A stretch of 64,000 bases of DNA. It comes from Geomonas anaerohicana. Its GTDB lineage: Bacteria > Desulfobacterota > Desulfuromonadia > Geobacterales > Geobacteraceae. The stretch's first letter is position 1; the number at the start of each line of letters is the position of its first letter. Location of the stretch: contig NZ_JAEMHL010000001.1 in NCBI RefSeq assembly GCF_016458305.1, positions 186,001-250,000 of the forward strand, read 5' to 3'. The position numbers and the translations under genes were made by a program. The notes beneath the pieces were generated by a model. It worked only from the letters and a program-made list of their open reading frames with translations. It had not been told where the DNA came from and did no database searches. Of this stretch, positions 32,682 through 39,703 are shown one piece after another.

Positions 32682-33410
32682 TTATTCGACCGTACGCCGT
32701 GCCGTCGTTTCCTCTCCCACTTCCAGGATCTGCTTGAGCCTTTTCAGGTCTTCCTCGAGCTGCTGGGCGTTGATCCCCTGGGCGAGTTTGGCCGCTACCT
32801 TCCCCGCACCGCCGCCGGGGGGATAGTAGTCGATGCTCACCTTCACCTCGGTCCCCCGGTGTCCCGGCGCATCCTTGAACTCGACGCTCCCCTTGTTGGG
32901 TACGTCCGCCTCGCCCACCGAATGCCAGCTGATCTGCTGGCCCGGCACGTCCTCCATCATCTCGGCCTCCCACTCGGCACTGATGCCGCCGGGTCCGGCC
33001 GCCTTCCAGTGCGAGGTGCGCGCCCCGGTCACCTGAACCGACTCCAGGTGCCTCATGAAACGGGGCAGGTTCTCGAGGTTGCGCCAGAATTCGTACACCT
33101 CCTGCGGCGGCAGGCCGATGGTGACCGCCTTGGTTATGGTCAAGGCCGAATTGTGCGTGTGCACGGTGTCGACCCCCATTGCGTCGTAGATACCGCAGTG
33201 CCCGGTCTGGCCCCGGTACAGGAACATCCCTCCTGCGATCATCATCGCCAGGCCCGAGGCGTAGTTCCTCTTGCTGATGCACCTGAGCCCTGATACCGCC
33301 AGGGCGGCACCGCCAACGACGGACGCCTTCCGCTCGGCGGGACCCACATTTACCCGCTTCTCCCTTCGCCATTCTCTCGACTGGCCGCGTTCGGTTTCAC
33401 TCGGTTCCAT
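32682..33410 (-). CDS. SRPBCC-domain protein with N-terminal membrane segment
   Basis: 242 aa. The first about 85 residues include a short hydrophobic region (YASGLAMMIAGGMFLYRG) like DUF2892 proteins. Residues about 90-220 form an SRPBCC/polyketide-cyclase-like lipid-binding fold (KAVTIGLPPQEVYEFWRN, NLPRFMRHLESV, GTEVKVSIDYYPPGG). The family is common in stress-gene neighbourhoods; ligand unknown. It is first gene of a minus-strand unit with the zinc dehydrogenase and probably the SDR. Confidence 0.82.
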   Translation of the reverse strand: MEPSETERGQSREWRREKRVNVGPAERKASVVGGAALAVSGLRCISKRNYASGLAMMIAGGMFLYRGQTGHCGIYDAMGVDTVHTHNSALTITKAVTIGLPPQEVYEFWRNLENLPRFMRHLESVQVTGARTSHWKAAGPGGISAEWEAEMMEDVPGQQISWHSVGEADVPNKGSVEFKDAPGHRGTEVKVSIDYYPPGGGAGKVAAKLAQGINAQQLEEDLKRLKQILEVGEETTARRTVE

Positions 33411-33477
33411 GCCTTATCCTCCCTTGGAAGCTGTTACCGCTGGCTCTTATTAAGGTTCCTGGTTTTAGAATTAGAAG

Positions 33478-33505
33478 AAACTAACATACTAAGGCGGGAT
33501 TGCAA
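33478..33505 (-). promoter_or_regulatory. Possible promoter of the SRPBCC-dehydrogenase operon
   Basis: On the minus strand: TTGCAA, 16-bp spacer, TAGTTT, about 70 bp before the start codon. Confidence 0.4.
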
Positions 33506-33523
33506 CGGGCGGTGGGGGAAATA

Positions 33524-33586
33524 TGGGAGTCCTGGGAGTCCTGGGAGTGATGGGAGTGATGGGAGTGATGGGAGTGAAGGGAGTGA
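33524..33586. repeat. Seven tandem 9-bp repeats
   Basis: Two units of TGGGAGTCC, four of TGGGAGTGA and one AGGGAGTGA, head to tail in the intergenic region between ku and the SRPBCC gene. The ORF through it is low-complexity and not credible. Confidence 0.9.
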
Positions 33587-33640
33587 CTGATGGGAAGAAG
33601 AGGACTGCGAGCTTGATAGGGGGACGACGGTGGCGGGGCC

Positions 33641-33677
33641 CCCTCCCCCGGAGGGGGAGGGCTGGGGAGGGGGACGG
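33641..33677. repeat. Single GC-rich repeat arm downstream of ku
   Basis: CCCCTCCCCCGGAGGGGGAG with GGCTGGGGAGGGGG; same arm as copy 1 but without a paired inverted arm. Confidence 0.8.
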
Positions 33678-33697
33678 GGCTCGGCAACAGGCGCCCG

Positions 33698-34474
33698 TTA
33701 CGCTGCCTCTTTGCGCTTCTGCTTCAGGCTCTCCTTCAAGAGGGCCATCATGTCGGCAACCTTGGGCGGCGGAGCTGCCTTGGCCGGGGCGGGCTGACGA
33801 CCCTGCGCCTTCTCTTCGATGAGCTTTTTCAAGTCGTCGATGTACTCGTCCTTGTACTTCGCCGGGTCGAACTTCACGGTCAGCTGGTCGATCAGGGACA
33901 ACGCGAGGCTCACCTCCTGCTCCCGCACCTGCTCGTTGCCTGGCAGCTTAAGATCGGAGGCGTCGCGCACCTCCGCGGCGTACCGGATCTGGTTCAACAC
34001 CAGCAGGTCGTCCAGTGGGCGGACGATGCCGAGGCTGCCGCGGTTTCTCAGCACGTAGTAGGCAACACCGACCTTGCCCGAACGCTTCAGCGCTTCCCTG
34101 AGCAACGCATACGCCTTCGGCCCGCTCTTGTCCGGCTCCAGGTAGTACGGCTTTTCAAAGTAACGCGTGTCTATCTCCTTCTCGTCAATGAAATCGACGA
34201 TGTCAATCAGGTGCGTCTTCTCCAGGCTCGCGTTCTCGAAGTCCTGGTCGGTCAGTACTATGTATTCACCGTCGCTGTACTCATAGCCCTTGACGATCTC
34301 CTCGTAGGGGACTTCCTTGTTGTCGGTCTTGCAGACCCGCAGGTACTTGATCGGGCAGAGGTCGTTCTTGCGCAACATGTCCAGATCGAGCGAGTTGCTC
34401 TGCGAGCCGCTGTAAAGTTTCACCGGGATGTTCACCAAGCCGAAGCTTATCGAACCCGACCACATCGCTCTCAT
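33698..34474 (-). CDS. ku: Ku protein, non-homologous end joining
   Basis: 258 aa, typical bacterial Ku length. It binds broken DNA ends as a homodimer and recruits LigD. The start MRAMWSGSISFGLVNIPVKL is diagnostic. The core includes PYEEIVKGYEYSDGEYIVL and the central PYYLEPDK. The C-terminal about 40 residues are Lys/Ala/Pro-rich (QPAPAKAAPPPK then KQKRKEAA), the variable basic tail of bacterial Ku. The ATG at 34474 is chosen for GAGGAGG upstream; an earlier in-frame ATG has none. It is not adjacent to ligD. Confidence 0.95.
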   Translation of the reverse strand: MRAMWSGSISFGLVNIPVKLYSGSQSNSLDLDMLRKNDLCPIKYLRVCKTDNKEVPYEEIVKGYEYSDGEYIVLTDQDFENASLEKTHLIDIVDFIDEKEIDTRYFEKPYYLEPDKSGPKAYALLREALKRSGKVGVAYYVLRNRGSLGIVRPLDDLLVLNQIRYAAEVRDASDLKLPGNEQVREQEVSLALSLIDQLTVKFDPAKYKDEYIDDLKKLIEEKAQGRQPAPAKAAPPPKVADMMALLKESLKQKRKEAA

Positions 34475-34651
34475 CGTTAACCTCCTCGGTCGCAGACCTT
34501 TCGTTGCCGGCATTTTTGTTCTGGCACAGCTCGCATTTTACCATCATTGCCGCAGCACGCCCATTCACATTCATGGGAGTGGGCCGGTCAAAGGCGACCA
34601 CCGCCGTACTGATTTTTGCGGTGGCGACAGGGGTTAAAGCGCCTGCCGCGA

Positions 34652-34679
34652 TTGACAAAGTAGACGCACCGCATACATT
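34652..34679 (+). promoter_or_regulatory. Predicted promoter of the DUF748-hemerythrin operon
   Basis: TTGACA (34652-34657), 16-bp spacer, TACATT (34674-34679), followed by TATTAG, about 55 bp before the DUF748 start. Confidence 0.6.
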
Positions 34680-34735
34680 TATTAGCGTGTTTTCATCATA
34701 GCATCTGGCGACTACCGTAACCCCCGGAGATCGTT

Positions 34736-36361
34736 ATGGTTGAACCGAACGAGCCGGTGCCGCAGGGCACCCGTCGTATGCCGGCAGTACCGAAGGTCCT
34801 GCTCTGGATCGTGGGGATCGTCGTCTCCCTGGTGCTGATCGTCTTCATCGCCAGCTTCTTCATCGACGAACCGTTGCGACGCACCACGGAACGGCGCATG
34901 AACCAGAGCCTCAAGGGGTACAAGGTACGGCTCCCCAAGCTGCACTTCAGCCTGATCGGCCTTTCCATCACATTGAAAGGGTTGACCATTTCCCAGGAGG
35001 CACATCCCCAGCCGCCGGTGGCGGAGCTCCCTTACCTCAGGGCCAGCGTGCAATGGCGAGAGATCCTGTCCGGCAAGCTGGTCGGGGATATGACGCTGAA
35101 CGGCCCCAAGGTCCACGTCAACCTGCTGCAGCTCAAAGCCGAGGCGGCCAGCAAGGTCCCCATGAAACAAAAGGGGTGGCAACAGGCGTTCGAAGCAATC
35201 TATCCCCTGAAGATCAATCTCCTGAAGATCAGCGACGGCAGCCTCACCTATATCGATGAGGACCCCAAGCGGCCGTTGAAACTCAGCAACCTGAGCCTGT
35301 CCGCCGACAACATCCGCAACATACATCTGCCCGACAAGGTGTACCCCTCCGAGTTCCGCCTGGAGACCGACATCTTCGGCAGCGGGCATGGCACCGTGGA
35401 AGGAAGGGCAAACTTCCTGGCGGAACCGACGCCCGCGGTGAAGGCCGCCATCGAACTGGCCAAGGTCCCCATCGCCTACTTCGCGCCGATGGCGGCCCGC
35501 ACCAACGTCAGGATCGAGGGTGGCGTCCTGAGCGCGAGCGGCAACGTGGAGTACGGCCGCAAGGTGCAGACGGCACGGTTTAAAAAGCTGAGCATCAACG
35601 GCGTCAAGCTGGACTACATCCACACACCGGAGACCGCCCGCGCAGAATCCAGGAGGGCCCAGAAGGTCAAGAAGGCGGCCAAGGAGGTCAGCAACAAGCC
35701 CGACCTCATCCTCACCATCGAGCACTTCAGCCTGACCGAGTCCAACGTCGGTTTCATCAACAGCTACGGGGGCAAAAAAGTCCGCCTGTTCCTGTCGGAC
35801 GCAAACCTCTACCTGGACAACTTCTCCAACCAGTTCTCCAAGGGGCCTGCCAAGGCGAGGCTCTCCGGCAAATTCATGGGGAGCGGCGCCACCCAGGCCA
35901 CCGCGACCTTCCGCCCCGAGGACAAGGGGCCCGACCTCGATCTCTACCTCAAGATCGACAACACCCAACTTGCGTCATTGAACGACCTCCTGCGCACCTA
36001 CGGCAACTTCGACGTCACCGCCGGCACGTTCTCGCTGGTGACGGAACTGCACGTCAAGAACAACAGGGTGAACGGTTACATCAAGCCCTTCTTCAAGGAC
36101 ATGAAGGTCTACGACCGGCGCCAGGACAAGAACAAGGGGTTCTTCCACAAGGTGTACGAGATGCTGGTGGGGGGGATAGCGAAGCTGCTTGAAAACAGGC
36201 CCCATGAACAGGTGGCCACCAAGGCCGACATCTCGGGCCCGCTGCAAAACCCGAAGACCAGCACCTGGCAGGTCGTGGTGGAACTGATCAAAAATGCCTT
36301 CTTCAAGGCGATCCTCCCCACCTTCGAGCGGAACGTCGACGCGCTGGGGAAACACAAGTGA
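34736..36361 (+). CDS. DUF748/AsmA-like envelope protein
   Basis: 541 aa. An N-terminal signal anchor (about residues 18-43, VPKVLLWIVGIVVSLVLIVF) is followed by a long beta-rich periplasmic domain with AsmA/DUF748 patterns: SLIGLSITLKGLTISQE, RASVQWREILSGKLVGDMTL, and repeated 'V-E-G-G-V-L-S-A-S-G'-type strands. These proteins are linked to outer-membrane lipid or protein homeostasis. It is first gene of an operon of small stress proteins; the stop is 39 bp before the DUF3309 gene. Confidence 0.82.
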   Translation: MVEPNEPVPQGTRRMPAVPKVLLWIVGIVVSLVLIVFIASFFIDEPLRRTTERRMNQSLKGYKVRLPKLHFSLIGLSITLKGLTISQEAHPQPPVAELPYLRASVQWREILSGKLVGDMTLNGPKVHVNLLQLKAEAASKVPMKQKGWQQAFEAIYPLKINLLKISDGSLTYIDEDPKRPLKLSNLSLSADNIRNIHLPDKVYPSEFRLETDIFGSGHGTVEGRANFLAEPTPAVKAAIELAKVPIAYFAPMAARTNVRIEGGVLSASGNVEYGRKVQTARFKKLSINGVKLDYIHTPETARAESRRAQKVKKAAKEVSNKPDLILTIEHFSLTESNVGFINSYGGKKVRLFLSDANLYLDNFSNQFSKGPAKARLSGKFMGSGATQATATFRPEDKGPDLDLYLKIDNTQLASLNDLLRTYGNFDVTAGTFSLVTELHVKNNRVNGYIKPFFKDMKVYDRRQDKNKGFFHKVYEMLVGGIAKLLENRPHEQVATKADISGPLQNPKTSTWQVVVELIKNAFFKAILPTFERNVDALGKHK

Positions 36362-36400
36362 CGCAAACGCAGCAGATTTCCAGGGGAAAAGGAGGAAGCC

Positions 36401-36553
36401 ATGAGGTTGATTCTGCTTATCATCGTGATCTTGCTGCTCATCGGTTCACTACCTACCTGGCCCTACAGTGCCGGGTGGGGTTACTACCCAAGCGGCGGCT
36501 TGGGACTGGTCCTGCTCATCCTGCTGATCCTGGTACTCCTGGGACGCATCTAG
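36401..36553 (+). CDS. DUF3309-type small hydrophobic peptide
   Basis: 50 aa. Two hydrophobic helices flank a central LPTWPYSAGWGYYPSGGLG segment, the DUF3309 signature. AAAAGGAGGAAG lies upstream. Its function is unknown; it is probably in the inner membrane. Confidence 0.87.
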   Translation: MRLILLIIVILLLIGSLPTWPYSAGWGYYPSGGLGLVLLILLILVLLGRI

Positions 36554-36581
36554 CAGCGTAGCGGGACGGGGAGGAAGCGTG

Positions 36582-36767
36582 ATGGCCAAGTACGGGAAGA
36601 AGGCGCAGGAGACGGTGCGCGAGGTGATGGACATGTTCAAAAAGGGAGAACTGAAGAGCGGTGGCAGCGGCAAAAAGGTCACCGACCGCAAGCAGGCCGT
36701 AGCCATCGGTCTTTCGGAGGCGCGCGAGAAGGGAGCCAAGGTGCCTGAGCCTCCGAAGAAGAAGTAA
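36582..36767 (+). CDS. DUF6496-type small basic protein
   Basis: 61 aa, lysine-rich: KYGKKAQETVREVMDMFKKG, then KVTDRKQAVAIGLSEAREKG. This pattern is shared by small proteins annotated DUF6496 in stress contexts. The ATG at 36582 is preferred over the GTG one codon upstream because GGGGAGG is seven bases away. Possibly nucleic-acid binding given its charge, but this is not shown. Confidence 0.8.
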   Translation: MAKYGKKAQETVREVMDMFKKGELKSGGSGKKVTDRKQAVAIGLSEAREKGAKVPEPPKKK

Positions 36768-36810
36768 GCGGGCACCGCAATCCGGCAGTACCAGAAAAAG
36801 GAGGCCTGAC

Positions 36811-37374
36811 ATGGCAAAGAACACGGCAGTTTTCGGCATCTACCGCAGCCGCGACAGCGTTGAACAGGCAGTCGACTCGCTGCGCGCGGCGGACTTCCGT
36901 AACACCGACATCTCGGTCCTGTTCTCCGAGAACGTCGGCACCAAGGACTTCGCCCACGAGAAACACACCAAGGTACCGGAAGGCTCGACCGCGGGTGCGG
37001 GTACCGGTGCGGTCATCGGCGGGGCCCTCGGGTGGCTCTCCGGCATCGGCGCTCTGGCAATCCCGGGTGTCGGTCCTTTCATCGCAGCAGGCCCGATCGT
37101 CGCGGCGCTGGCAGGCGTGGGCGCAGGCGGGGTGATCGGCGGCATCGCCGGGGCGCTCATCGGCATGGGCATCCCCGAGTACGAGGCCAAGCGCTATGAA
37201 GGCCGCGTCAAGGAAGGGGGCATCCTCCTTTCGGTGCACTGCGACAACGCGGACTGGAAAAAGCGCGCCATCGAGGTCCTGAAGCAGACCGGCGCCACCG
37301 ACATCGGGTCCGAGGGCGAGTCCAAGGCGGACTTCGCCAGTTCCGACAAGCCAAAGCCGAGGGGGATGGCCTAG
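36811..37374 (+). CDS. General stress protein-like with glycine-rich membrane hairpin
   Basis: 187 aa. A ferredoxin-fold-like N-terminal part (VFGIYRSRDSVEQAVDSLR) of the YflT/general-stress type is followed by a glycine-zipper membrane segment (about residues 65-125) and a C-terminal GGILLSVHCDN domain. Related proteins are sometimes annotated with the DUF3341/ActD name because of this fold; with no act genes here I call it stress protein-like. AAAAGGAGG precedes the ATG. Confidence 0.75.
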   Translation: MAKNTAVFGIYRSRDSVEQAVDSLRAADFRNTDISVLFSENVGTKDFAHEKHTKVPEGSTAGAGTGAVIGGALGWLSGIGALAIPGVGPFIAAGPIVAALAGVGAGGVIGGIAGALIGMGIPEYEAKRYEGRVKEGGILLSVHCDNADWKKRAIEVLKQTGATDIGSEGESKADFASSDKPKPRGMA

Positions 37375-37405
37375 GAGCACTGTGAAAAACGGGTAGTTGC
37401 AACGC

Positions 37406-37429
37406 AGGGGCGAACGCAAGTTCGCCCCT
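37406..37429. repeat. Perfect 10-bp hairpin with GCAA tetraloop
   Basis: AGGGGCGAAC-GCAA-GTTCGCCCCT, within the operon before the hemerythrin gene. A GNRA loop on a perfect stem suggests a stable mRNA element or a dispersed palindrome. Confidence 0.7.
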
Positions 37430-37475
37430 ACATGTATCGGCGCCGGACATCGCGGCGCCCTAAAGGAGAAACCAG

Positions 37476-37988
37476 ATGCCTACCAGCCAGAAACCGAGCG
37501 AATCGCACAGCCGGGCGGAGATGACCATCTTCGACGTGCTGAAACAGGACCACGAAAAGGCACGCTATCTTTTCGACAAGGCGGAGAAGGCGGGCAAGAA
37601 GGATATCGCGTCACTGCAGAAGCTTTTCTCCCAGTTGGAGGAAGAACTCGAACTGCACATGGAAGGGGAGGAGCGATTCTTCTACAGCGTCCTGGAGCAG
37701 AACGAAGAGATGCGCGACAAGGTGCTGCAGGCGTTCGAGGAGCACCAGGTGGCCAAGACCCTGCTGGGGACCTTCCAGTCGCTGGCGGTGGATGACGAGC
37801 GCTGGATGGCCAAGCTCCAGGTCCTCAGCGAGATCGTCGAACACCACATGCAGGAAGAGGAGAAAGAGGTCTTCAAGCTGGCCCGCAAAGCCTTGGGCAA
37901 GGAACAGCAGCACGAAATAGCCCTGGCCTTCCAAAGAAGCAAGCGGGAGGGGCGGAAACCCTCACGGGGAGCACCGGTTGAGGGATAG
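37476..37988 (+). CDS. Hemerythrin/HHE domain protein
   Basis: 170 aa, helical, with the di-iron HHE ligand pattern: LKQDHEKARYLF, ELHMEGEERFFY, EEHQVAKTLL and EHHMQEEEKEVF. Such proteins bind oxygen or NO, or act in iron/oxidative-stress handling; which one is not clear. AAAGGAGAAA precedes the ATG. It is the last gene of the operon that starts with DUF748 and is closed by a strong terminator. Confidence 0.88.
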   Translation: MPTSQKPSESHSRAEMTIFDVLKQDHEKARYLFDKAEKAGKKDIASLQKLFSQLEEELELHMEGEERFFYSVLEQNEEMRDKVLQAFEEHQVAKTLLGTFQSLAVDDERWMAKLQVLSEIVEHHMQEEEKEVFKLARKALGKEQQHEIALAFQRSKREGRKPSRGAPVEG

Positions 37989-38011
37989 CATCGACCACGG
38001 CAGATAACAAG

Positions 38012-38054
38012 GGCGCCGCGCCAGTATGAACTCGCTGTCGCGGCGCCTTTTTTT
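38012..38054 (+). terminator. Intrinsic terminator after hemerythrin gene
   Basis: GGCGCCGCG...CGCGGCGCC stem followed by TTTTTTT. Confidence 0.88.
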
Positions 38055-38077
38055 GTTTGACTTTCGAAATTTCCTAC

Positions 38078-38105
38078 TTGTGTATATGTTAATGTATGAT
38101 ATAAA
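38078..38105 (+). promoter_or_regulatory. Predicted promoter upstream of a structured leader
   Basis: TTGTGT, 16-bp spacer, TATAAA (38100-38105). Predicted start near 38112, where the structured segment begins. Confidence 0.45.
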
Positions 38106-38110
38106 ATTAT

Positions 38111-38290
38111 CCCTAGCTCAGAGGGGGTTGTGACACTGTCATAGCCCAAGCCCTTGCTCTCAAAGGGGCCATGTTATAAGCGCTGTGAGCTGGGCGTTGT
38201 CGGTGAAATAGCTACCTTTGAGTGCCGACCGGTAAGCAGAGATTTGGGACTGCCAGAGGAGATGGAAACGGAGCTATAGCGGAAAGTGCT
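38111..38290 (+). ncRNA. Candidate structured RNA or long leader (unknown class)
   Basis: An unassigned 180-nt stretch in the 420-bp gap before the response regulator. Helices visible by eye: GGGTTGTGAC/GTCATAGCCC (10 bp with wobble pairs) near 38125-38147, GCCCTT/AAGGGGC near 38150-38169, and GTCGG/CCGAC near 38199-38229. TAGCTC at 38114 can pair with either TGAGCT at 38186 or GAGCTA at 38271, mutually exclusive options. Four GGA triplets occur between 38255 and 38285. It does not match the GEMM, cobalamin, glycine, TPP or 6S consensus as I know them. No ORF with a ribosome site lies inside. Confidence 0.3.
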
Positions 38291-38408
38291 TGTGTAAATA
38301 TAAAAATTAATGTTAAATGCGCTTTAATTTTAATGACGGTGGCACCGTCGAATGACGGCCCCGGTTTGACAGTAAAAAGGACCCTGAACCGCAGTAGTGG
38401 GAGGCGCT

Positions 38409-38792
38409 ATGCAAGAAGCTGAGATTTTGCTGGTCGAAGATAACAGCAATTGCGAAGAACTCGCCTTGCGGGCCCTGAAGAAAGCGGGCTACGACAAGGT
38501 GGCGGTTGCGCGCGACGGGGCTGAAGCGTTGGGGATGCTCCTGGGAGAAGGGAATACCTGGGGCGAGCACCATGAACCCAATTTCGTACTGCTGGATATG
38601 AAGCTGCCCAAGATCGACGGGGTCGGGGTGCTGCAGCGGCTGCGCAGCGATGATCGCACCAAGGCGCTCAAGGTGTTCGCACTCTCCTCCTCGGAAGATC
38701 CCAAGGACATAGAACAGTGCAGGAGTCTGGGCGTGCTCGCCGTTCTGCCCAAACCGCTCAACCCGGAGCTGCTCAAGCGGTGGCTGCACTAA
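38409..38792 (+). CDS. Single-domain response regulator (Rcp1-like)
   Basis: 127 aa, receiver domain only. Acidic pocket VEDN, phosphoacceptor Asp in FVLLDMKLPKIDG, Ser switch in ALSSSED and Lys in VLPKPLN. No output domain, so it probably signals by protein contact. The ATG at 38409 follows GGGAGG; a GTG at 38397 is in frame but before that site. No histidine kinase is adjacent. A long, possibly structured leader precedes it. Confidence 0.9.
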   Translation: MQEAEILLVEDNSNCEELALRALKKAGYDKVAVARDGAEALGMLLGEGNTWGEHHEPNFVLLDMKLPKIDGVGVLQRLRSDDRTKALKVFALSSSEDPKDIEQCRSLGVLAVLPKPLNPELLKRWLH

Positions 38793-38813
38793 CACTGCGC
38801 CGCTTCAGGATAC

Positions 38814-39665
38814 TTATTGGCCTGAAATGGGGACAGCGAGCGCGTCCTCGATGACGATCTCCAGTTCTGCCAGGGCGGTCTCCTTGAGACCCAGCACCTG
38901 TGCCTCGCCCGACGCGAAGAGCAGGACCGACGGGTCGCGGTTCATCCCGATGCCCAACTTGCGGCAGGCCAGGTTCGCCAACCGCACCATGGCCAAAAGC
39001 ACGTTGCCCTGGTCCCAGCGCTCCAGCTGGTGCCCGGCCACGATGTCGCAGTAGATCTGCGGCATCTGCCACTGCACCATGAGCTGGTATCCCTGCTCCA
39101 CGTGCAGCGTCGAAAGCACCTCCCTTAACACCGCCTGGCTGGTCACCGCGTTAAAGTGCTGCTCGCGGCACACCTCCTCCATACACTTCAGCAGGAACAG
39201 TTTGCCCAAGTCGTGCAGCAGCCCGCCGAGAAAGGCCTCCTGGGCCTGCGCCGCGAATCCCACCTTTTGCGCCAACCACTTACTGCCGACCGCACAACAA
39301 AAGGAATGTTTCCAGAGCGTCTGCATCACGGCATTGTAGCGCGTGTCGTTGGAGCGGTACAGGTCCTGTTGCGTCGTTGCCATGGCCAGGTTGGCCACCT
39401 CGTTGGCCCCCAGCCTGATGATCGCCTCCCGGATGGTGCTGACCTTGGTGAGGCCGGCGTAGAAAGCGGAGTTGGCAGCCCTGAGGACGCCGGTGGCAAT
39501 GCCGGGGTCGGCGTTCAACAGCTGGTGCACCTCCTTGATGTCGAAATCAGGACGGGCCAAAGCCTGCTGCAGCCTGACGGCTACCGCGTGGAAGACCGGG
39601 ATGCTGAGGCGTCCCTCCGCGAGCCGTGCCTTGATGACCTCAACTATTGAGGCTTGCTGGTTCAT
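38814..39665 (-). CDS. HDOD domain protein
   Basis: 283 aa. The HDOD (HD-related output) domain spans about residues 15-215, with LNADPGIATGVLRAANSAFY, IREAIIRLGANEVANLA and FLGGLLHDLGKLFLL. HDOD proteins act in signalling and lack the full catalytic HD set in many cases; here HD is kept in LHDLGK. The start at 39665 has AAGGAGAG upstream. It follows the GspE-like ATPase gene by 38 bp, so the two are probably one operon. Confidence 0.87.
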   Translation of the reverse strand: MNQQASIVEVIKARLAEGRLSIPVFHAVAVRLQQALARPDFDIKEVHQLLNADPGIATGVLRAANSAFYAGLTKVSTIREAIIRLGANEVANLAMATTQQDLYRSNDTRYNAVMQTLWKHSFCCAVGSKWLAQKVGFAAQAQEAFLGGLLHDLGKLFLLKCMEEVCREQHFNAVTSQAVLREVLSTLHVEQGYQLMVQWQMPQIYCDIVAGHQLERWDQGNVLLAMVRLANLACRKLGIGMNRDPSVLLFASGEAQVLGLKETALAELEIVIEDALAVPISGQ

Positions 39666-39703
39666 ATCAGCTGCTCTCCTTGCCGTGTGCATCGCTGTTT
39701 CCC

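Noticed and set aside
33523-33822. 99-aa ORF starting with MGVLGVLGVMGVMG
   Set aside because: It is a translation of the 9-bp tandem repeat and a GC-rich repeat arm and runs into the antisense of ku.
34281-34658. Minus-strand ORF with a CELC motif upstream of and overlapping ku
   Set aside because: The 5' part lies before the ku ribosome site in another frame and most of the rest is a shadow of ku; one Cys pair is not enough support.
38111-38290. GEMM-type c-di-GMP riboswitch, common in Geobacter
   Set aside because: The conserved core (GGGCAAACC-like and ACGCAAAGCC-like segments) is missing; kept only as an unclassified structured RNA candidate.
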